DNA from: Selaginella moellendorffii
Lineage: Eukaryota > Streptophyta > Lycopodiopsida > Selaginellales > Selaginellaceae
Length of the DNA: 64,000 nt
Direction of reading: 5' to 3'
NCBI RefSeq assembly: GCF_000143415.4
Contig: NW_003314364.1
Span: 490,676-554,675, forward strand
Shown: piece after piece, positions 57,444 to 64,000 of the stretch
How the letters are laid out: each line of letters begins with the position of its first letter
How positions within the stretch are numbered: the first letter of the stretch is position 1
The notes under the pieces: generated by a model
What the model was told of the DNA's origin: nothing
What the model saw: only the letters and a program-made list of their open reading frames with translations
Databases searched by the model: none
Made by a program: the position numbers and the translations under genes

Positions 57444-58182
57444 ATGGCCAGGTATGTCTCCACAGCTCTGTTTTCCATTCTCCTTTCAATCGATATTCCA
57501 TTCCAAATGCATCCTTCCATGTTTTCTCAAGTGCCACAACCCTTTTTCTCATCAAAGAATGCCTTGGCCTTATGTGCCTCCTCAAGCTCCACTTTTACCA
57601 ACAAAACTGCCCCTCTTGAGCTTGAGAAGAGTGTAGAGAAGAAACCAGGAAAGAAGAAGAAAATCAAGAGTCTTGAGGCAAAAGAAGAAAAGGGAGAGAA
57701 AGAAGAGAGGGGGAAGTGGGCAAAGTGGAAGGATAATTGGCTGATTTACATCAACCTTGAGTTTAGGATGTGTCTAAAACAGGGAGTTGATCTTTGGGCA
57801 GAAGTTCTTGCAAGCCTTGTAGCTGTGTGTCCAGATTTTGACAATGATGCTGCTGCTTGTAGAAACAAGTGGAAGATGATTTGGACTATAAAGCTCACAA
57901 CAATATCTCTAGAAATGACAGTTAGTATTCTTGTTTCTTTTTAGTTTTGTTGAGAAGTACTCATCTATAGCTTCATACCACTTGCATTCTCAGACCTGTA
58001 AACAAAAAACACCATGGAAAAAACTACAAGTCCAGAAAGCAACACATGGAGGATCAAGAGGTGATGTCATTGTTGAGGGAGTTGACCATGAGCTAACATC
58101 TCCATTCTCTAGCAAGCTTCAGGAAGAGATTGACAAACAGCCAGTTGCTGAAGGAGTTCCTGGGTTCCATGCGTCCCCCTAG
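57444..58182 (+). pseudogene. Myb/SANT (trihelix)-like gene fragment
   Basis: A frame at 57444-57944 has a lysine-rich basic stretch followed by KWAKWKDNWLIYINLEF and LWAEVLASLVAV, then CRNKWKMIW. The spaced tryptophans and the NKWK helix are typical of plant trihelix or Myb/SANT-like DNA-binding domains, including those partnered with PIF/Harbinger transposases. A second piece follows in another frame (57931-58182) and runs into a MITE-like insertion at 58162. The sequence after that insertion may continue it. The upstream part (before 57600) may not be coding. It is probably decayed. Confidence 0.45.
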
Positions 58183-58495
58183 GAGAAGTCTTTCAAGGGG
58201 GGAAACTTTTAACCCCTTGTTCCATGCACTGGCAGTGGAATTGGGGGAAAGGGGGAACTGGTGTCCCGCCCCCCCCGCCCAAAAAAATTTCTGCCTGGAA
58301 CCCAGTAGAACAAGTCAATAAAATGTGTAAAAATAGTAATCATTACTTAAAAAGACAAAGAATTTAGCCGAGTTGGCAAAAACTATATTAATGATGTGGC
58401 ATTTTTAAGGGTGGGTTATATATAACTGTAAATTTTAGAGGGGGAGTTTTTTTTTGGGGGTGGAGAAATTTCCAGGTGGGGGACACATGGAACCC
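58162..58495. mobile_element. MITE-like inverted-repeat insertion
   Basis: The ends are inverted copies: 'gggttccatgcgtcccc' at 58162-58178, and the reverse complement with one change at 58478-58495. The interior is non-coding with G/C-homopolymer tracts. I could not find a convincing target-site duplication. Confidence 0.6.
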
Positions 58496-58608
58496 TGCCA
58501 GCAAGCACGTTCTGGAGGGAACAAGTGAGCCTGTGCCTGGGGAATGGCCTTAATAGGCTGTGGTGAGAATGTTAACAAACATATAGAATAACATTATTTG
58601 AGGATGAG

Positions 58609-58654
58609 AGGTTCTCCAGAACCTGGCAGGTGGCAGCCAGGTTCTGGAGAACCT
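58609..58654. other. Perfect 19-bp inverted repeat (hairpin)
   Basis: The arms are 58609-58627 ('aggttctccagaacctggc') and 58636-58654 (its exact reverse complement), with an 8-base loop. Each arm is itself nearly palindromic, so a cruciform or RNA hairpin could form. Confidence 0.85.
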
Positions 58655-59713
58655 AGCAGTTGTCAGCCACGTTCTCACAGAGAACTTGACTCAATCTGAC
58701 GGCTGGATCGAGTTAATGGGCAAGCCACAGTCCATTAAGGGACCATCAAAGATGACAAAAAAGGAAATACAAGTTGTGTATCAACTTTTGATGACTCATA
58801 ACATAAGATGACTCTACACTTTAATTGGTGGTTAGTTTAATAACCTTCACAAGATATTACATTTCCTCAACTTTGATTGGCTAGGACCAAATAACATAGC
58901 TTCATGTTTTGACAGCCAATTCAATGCCGGCACAAAAGCTGGAGCAAGAGAAGATACAAAGTTGGCACGTGTCCAGGTAAGTCATGCTAGGGTTTATCAT
59001 TGAGTGTTTGGTGAGGTGCAATGCAAGAGGTTTTTGCGTTTCACTGGATCCCACAAATTTTTTCCCAACACAAGGGCTGGGTAAAAGAAGATATGTATAT
59101 AGGTATGATGCTAGTTCGTCCTGAGCCTCTTAGGATGACCAGGAAAATCAATTCCAGTACATAAACACCCATGAAATTGATGAGCATGAGATAGTTTTGG
59201 AAGCTCTAATAGCTCTAATTTGTCATGTCGTCCACAGTGTTTCAAACAGAAAGATTATAAGTGGGAATTTGAGGGATCTTAGCTCTTGTTAAAGGAACTG
59301 GTGTTGGTGGTGCAAGGTGTTGCCAACCGCCCAGCATTGGCTGGGCAATTACAAGTATATTCATAATAAGTTTGAATAATATTACTGAAGGAATAAAGCT
59401 TTAAAAAGAATTCAAGGTCTCCATCTTAATTATCAGCACAGCAAGGAAAAGGGATCTGATTAATCTACATACTATTTTTTTTTCTCTTCCTCTTCTCCAT
59501 GGACAAACCTAACAAAGTAGGTGCTTTTGGGAAAAGTGTAGAATAGGGACATGATCTGTCAGGGAGAAGTTTAGTAATTGGCAAGCCTTATGAAAAAGTA
59601 ATAGGCTCTTCCACACTTTTTCTGCTATCTTTTCCACCATAAAATTCAGTTGCCACGTCTTCGTTTCAAAGCGTGACACGTCTTGGAGCCCCCAAGGGTT
59701 TTCTAGCATCGTC
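58655..59713. other. Upstream region of the LRR kinase gene
   Basis: No gene seen. The region contains AT-rich sequence that presumably includes the promoter of the kinase gene. I could not place a TATA box with confidence. Confidence 0.5.
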
Positions 59714-61982
59714 ATGGAGCTTAAAACTTTGATGTCGGTGGTCTTACTGCTACTAGCAATGATCCGAATAGCAGTTTCTTGGGCTGATAAAAACAGCCTA
59801 CAAGATGCAATGGCGCTTATGGAATTTAAGTCGACTGTCTGGTACGATCCACTAAATACTTTCGCGACATGGCAGGCCACTGGGGTACTAGGCGAGCACC
59901 CATGTAACTTTAAGGGCGTCGAATGTGATATGCGTCGCATGAGGATAAAGTATGTAGATATCTCGGGATGCCAGCTGCGAGGGATTGTTCCTTCAGTACT
60001 CGGTAACATAACGCTGGCTTGGGGATTTAACCTTAGTCACAATGAGTTTATTGGGACAATTCCTAGAGGCTTTGGAAGGATGCCAAATCTTAAATATCTC
60101 GACCTGAGCAACAACTTTCTCACGGGTAAGTTTACTGTTTTATTTATTTATTTATTTATTTGTTGTATTTTCGTTATTGTTTTAAGTTCATTATTAAGTA
60201 GTTTCTACGTTGGATCTGCAATTGTGCTTTTTCTCGTCTTTCAGTCTACTTCTTGCAATAGCTTCTTGTTGTTGTTGTTGTTTCAGGGTTTATGCCAACC
60301 GATCTTGCCAAGCTGCAGTTTTTAAACTTCTACAGCCTCGCAAATAATCAGCTTACGGGCTTCCTTGGCTTCCTCAACATGTCGAGTCTTAGACGTCTCG
60401 ATCTGTCTAACAACAGTTTTAGGGGACCCGTTCCAGAAAGTTATGGTACATTACTGCCTAACCTCACCCAATTAGATTTGTCAAGGAATAAGCTCACCGG
60501 TCCGATACCCAAATCACTTGGATATTTAGATGACCTTCGCAGGCTTGACCTCTCTCGCAACTTGCTTACCGGCAACATTCCTTACTCGCTCGCTATGGCA
60601 ACAGGACTTAATATGCTCAGACTAAAGTATAACTTTCTTACAGGGAGAGTTCCAGACACTGACACCATGCGCTTGTTTGCAAAAGCCTTTTTCCCTGGAA
60701 ATGATGGACTCTGTGGACCAGTGGTAGAAAGAGCATGTCCAAGCTCGCAGGTCTGGAAGCAAGTCCTTATGGGACTGTTTCTTCCTCCACTAATACTTTC
60801 AGTCCTTACTGGAGTAGTGTATTTGGTGGCTCCTCCGGACGAGTTCTCACTTTCAACTATCAGGAGCGTTACAGATAACTTTAACAACAATAAGATTCTC
60901 GGTGATGGAGGTCTGTGCACGATTTACAAAGGCGTCTTTCTAAATGGTAAGACAGTAGCTGTAAAGCGGCTCCGGCCTGAGTATTACAATGACAACAACA
61001 AGATCTTCGACGAGGAACGTAGGTTTTTGAAAGCCGTGAATCATCCAAACATTGTCAAGTACCTTGGAGCGTGTTCCAGTCCAAAGCTTAAGGTCTTGGT
61101 CTACGAGCATATGGCCAATGGAACCTTGGATATGCACTTACACAAGGAAAGAGGAGGCCTGTCAAGCTTGTCATGGAGTTCACGAATGAATATCGCTGCT
61201 GGAGTGGCACAGGGGTTGGCGTATTTGCATGGTGAGTGGAATGAGCCTCAAGCCATGCATTGTGATCTTAGAGGAAGGAGTGTTCTTCTCGATGATAAGT
61301 TCAATGCACACATTAGTGATATCCGTTCGAAAAACACAAGCCTAGCATTCACTAATCCAGAGAAAAGCATTGGAACATCAACTGGCTATCTGCCTCCAGG
61401 TGGACACACTTTCATTTTCTCTTGTTTCTTTTTACTCCTTTTTTCTCATTTATGTATCACGGATGGAGCAGAGTATGCTACAGACATTGAGCCTACTACC
61501 GAGGGAGAAGTTTTCAGCTTTGGTACTTTACTTATGGAGCTCTTGACAGGGACAGAACCAGCAGCTCCAGTAGAAAATGATGTTGAAGGTGGCCTTCAAG
61601 GAATTATGGAACAAGCTTTCCCCGATAATCTCCAGTCTGTACTTGACCCAGCTATTATGGGTAGAGCCTCCTATGATCAAATTGTCTTGTGTACAAAGAT
61701 AGCTTTAGAGTGCACCAAGGCAAATCCCGAGGAAAGACCAAAGATGGAGGATGTTCTTAGGATGTTTGAGCAAGCGTACTCTGTCGGCCCAGCGTATGCT
61801 TCTGCTTTTACTATTTTTAGTAATATATGCTCTTCACATAATACAGACCTGCGCCTTCTACTGCTTCAACACTGCTGAAATCGACAGAGACGTCGAGGCT
61901 ACTTGGATGGCCAACTGTTTGGGGCAGTCTCACAAAAAATGTCCTTGGAATCAAATCATTTTTACATTCAGCCATTCATTGA
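59714..61982 (+). CDS. LRR receptor-like kinase with degenerate catalytic motifs
   Basis: Four exons (59714-60125, 60287-61399, 61472-61793, 61847-61982) sum to 1983 nt, or 660 residues, with all junctions in frame (introns 161, 72 and 53 bp). A signal peptide (MSVVLLLLAMIRIAV) precedes an LRR N-terminal cap (DPLNTFATWQATG, then a Cys pair) and about six to seven leucine-rich repeats (LDLSRNKLTGPIPKSLG). A membrane segment (VLMGLFLPPLILSVLTGVVY) leads to a kinase domain with VAVKRL lysine and a Glu-rich helix. The catalytic loop reads HCDLRGRSV instead of HRDLKxxN, and the DFG position reads SDIRS. These changes predict a pseudokinase, probably a co-receptor. If the last intron is retained the protein ends at 61878 instead. 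It is the only intact ordinary gene in the right half. Confidence 0.85.
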
Positions 61983-62146
61983 TAGAATATTCAGATTTTT
62001 GGTATGCATCTCCTTCATAAACAGTCTAGGCAGAAGGCAACAGTTTTCTGCACCAGGGACTCCACAATGGCAATCACGGTATTATTTTCCTAACATTTGT
62101 TAAATAGAATTACTTTGGGTTATAACCTGAAAAGTTCCATCTTTGA

Positions 62147-62209
62147 GCATGAGCTAGAGCGATGTGAATAGATCCAGAGGCATTGAGTTCACACCACTCT
62201 AGCTCATGC
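62147..62209. other. Imperfect inverted repeat, 22-bp arms
   Basis: The arms 62147-62168 and 62188-62209 pair at 20 of 22 positions with a 19-base loop, just downstream of the kinase gene. It could be a small MITE relic or a hairpin in the 3' flank. Confidence 0.65.
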
Positions 62210-63786
62210 CCAACCTTTTCACTTAGAGGCAGCAGGCAGCAAAGAAAGGAATCGACTCAAATCGTTTGTGGCCAGAATGATGCCAGGTATATATTATTCT
62301 CACTGTGCTGCAATAGCATGTACTTGTTATGGTCAAACGCCCCAGGCTCTAACTAGGTTTATCTAGAGCAAAGATGTCAAGACAAATGCCAAGTGGCAGC
62401 AGGCTGCTGATATGTAAACAAGAAAATGAAGGGAAACAAGGAAATGTACAAAGAGAAAATATAAAAAGAAATTGATGCAAAGAAAAATAAAGGAGAAAGT
62501 CGTCAGAACAACAGAGAACCAAACCTGAACTCTAGTCTCAGGAACTGTGGATCGTGTTATAGTACAGTCGCTAGTCCAACCTCAAGAATTTTGTCAAGAG
62601 GGGAAAAAGAGAAAGCCATTACCTTGTGGTGGAACAGCAGTGGATGGTGCAAATGGTAAAAAATGTTGCTAGTTGGTGGAATGATGGATGAGGGGCTAGA
62701 GTGTGATTGTTTCCTTCCATTTTTCCTTCAAGAATGTGAAGATTAGTGTATGATTGTGATGTTATGGTGATGACTTGGCATGTTGATAGTGTTGGCGACA
62801 TTGTTCTTGTTGAGCTAGAAGAGTTTTGCTAAACGCTACCTTTTTGGGATACATTGCTGCATACTGGCTCTTCTTTCTTGTCCTGTCTTGTTGAAAATAG
62901 TGTTATGGTTTGGCACAGGCAGCAAACTGAAGGCCATTGGCGGTTGATGTAATAATGACTCACTATTGCCAACATTGCCACAAACATACCCTTTCAGTTG
63001 TTTTCTATGAAATAAGTCTAAATTTAAATTGTCTAGAATGGTCTAGGTGGTCTAGAATTGGCTGCTCACAGGAAGCCGTTGCCAAACAGCAGATCAAGAC
63101 ACGTTTTTCTTTCTTTACCATTTGTATAACGCTTGCTATAAAAAAAGGAACACAATGCCTTTCGCTTGAACCTCAATGATAGTACAACTATACAATCTCT
63201 TTCATTGCCTTGAAAGGAGCTCTTGCTCAAAGCCTCCAGCAATTTATCCACTGCTCACGCTGTCTTTCTAGAAAGCTCCAGAGCTCATACAATATGCTAA
63301 AAATTATTGAGCTCCTAAAAATTGAAGAAAAATCAATGCCAGATTGCTGTACATTTTACTGGTCGAACGAAAACGTCAAGGCAATGGAAACATAATTCTG
63401 ACACTTAGAAAATGTAATAACTTGAAGAAAGAAAAAGCATAGAATTCCGGCTTTAACAAAGGAAAGTGTGTGGGAAGAGGCTAGTTTCCTATATGTGCTT
63501 AATTTCCTATGTTAGTCCCTTGACGTTGTATTTGTGGCATGGTTGTGGCACATTACAGAGATTATTTAAGCTGTAGAAGTTCTGTAGCTAAATCTCTTTC
63601 ATTTCCTCAAAGCAGACAAGACTCTGGTGAAATTCAAATGTCCATGGCCCTTGTGATCGCACTCTTTTGGATTCCCATGGTGAATTAATGTTGCTGCTTG
63701 ATGAGGTTACCAGTGTGCTGGATGCAGCTGAACACTCCCGCTCTGGACTTGAACGATCTACTGGTTGCAAACGAAGCTCAATACCT
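62210..63786. other. Intergenic sequence without recognisable features
   Basis: Several short open frames occur but none has motifs, homologous neighbours or sensible splice partners. Confidence 0.5.
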
Positions 63787-63789
63787 AAG

Positions 63790-64000
63790 GGATCAAAACC
63801 CAACCTCCATATATGCATCTACAAACAGCATCACCCAAGATACTTAGTGTGACTCCCCACTCTAGTGCACCAATTTATATTTAAAGCACGCTACGGATCA
63901 TAGCTTAGAAATATAGTTCCTCCAAATTGCCAAGTCCTTTCACTTGACAAGTCTTTAATCATGTATGGACTCCTCCATGCTTGGCCCCATAGGCCACCTC
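63790..64000 (-). repeat. Fragment of the LARD-like internal region (runs off the window)
   Basis: It aligns with about 37283-37500 of the LARD-like element, for example around 'caacctccatatatgcatct' and 'catgtatggactcctccatg', with many transitions. It continues past the end of the window. Confidence 0.8.

Noticed and set aside
59509-60009. 166-residue antisense frame over the start of the kinase gene
   Set aside because: It overlaps the signal peptide and LRR exon on the opposite strand and has no motif.

Overview
The window looks like a lycophyte nuclear genome, most likely Selaginella. Four things point there. Introns are mostly 47-56 bp. A thylakoid-lumen-type cyclophilin and a plant golgin sit in a very tight gene island. 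A probable centriole protein, of the kind kept only by land plants with swimming sperm, lies beside them. The rest is nested retrotransposons, including a chromodomain Ty3/gypsy element. The species call is an inference; no database was used.

Region 1 (1-8484) is a dense gene island: the 3' part of a tail-anchored coiled-coil protein (+), a CYP20-2-like cyclophilin (-, stops 79 bp apart), a GC5/TMF-type golgin (-), and a C2CD3-like protein with a C-terminal IQ motif (+). The last two start head-to-head with 102 bp between start codons.

Region 2 (8485-14822) has no gene I can support: AT-rich sequence, decayed LTR fragments, one diverged repeat present twice, and a 220-bp assembly gap.

Region 3 (14823-42240) is the main discovery: what appears to be one giant DNA transposon. 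It has 27-bp terminal inverted repeats (26/27 identical) flanked by GAAA on both sides. It carries two divergent multi-domain genes: a transposase-like gene with an RNase-H-like core on the minus strand, and on the plus strand a gene combining a ParB/sulfiredoxin-like domain, an acidic region and an FCP1/NLI-type HAD phosphatase domain. About 25 copies of a 22-bp palindrome are scattered through it, in spacers, introns and exons, and I saw none outside it. Two retrotransposons have inserted into it, each into a palindrome copy: a young chromovirus (16067-21653, TSD CATGC, LTRs differing at 2 of 387 positions) and a non-coding LTR element (32178-40764) with a solo LTR nested in one of its LTRs. 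Without these insertions the transposon is about 13.2 kb. Both of its genes carry premature stops, so this copy is probably dead.

Region 4 (42241-54713) is a graveyard of Ty3/gypsy pol fragments and copies of the same non-coding LTR family, including a second nested solo LTR with a perfect TSD, plus a 1.05-kb inverted-repeat transposon with an 8-bp TSD.

Region 5 (54714-64000) holds an unrecognised ORF with a 138-bp tandem duplication, a decayed Myb/SANT-like gene carrying a MITE-like insertion, and one well-formed gene: a 660-aa LRR receptor-like kinase with degenerate catalytic motifs (59714-61982). The window ends in another fragment of the non-coding LTR family.
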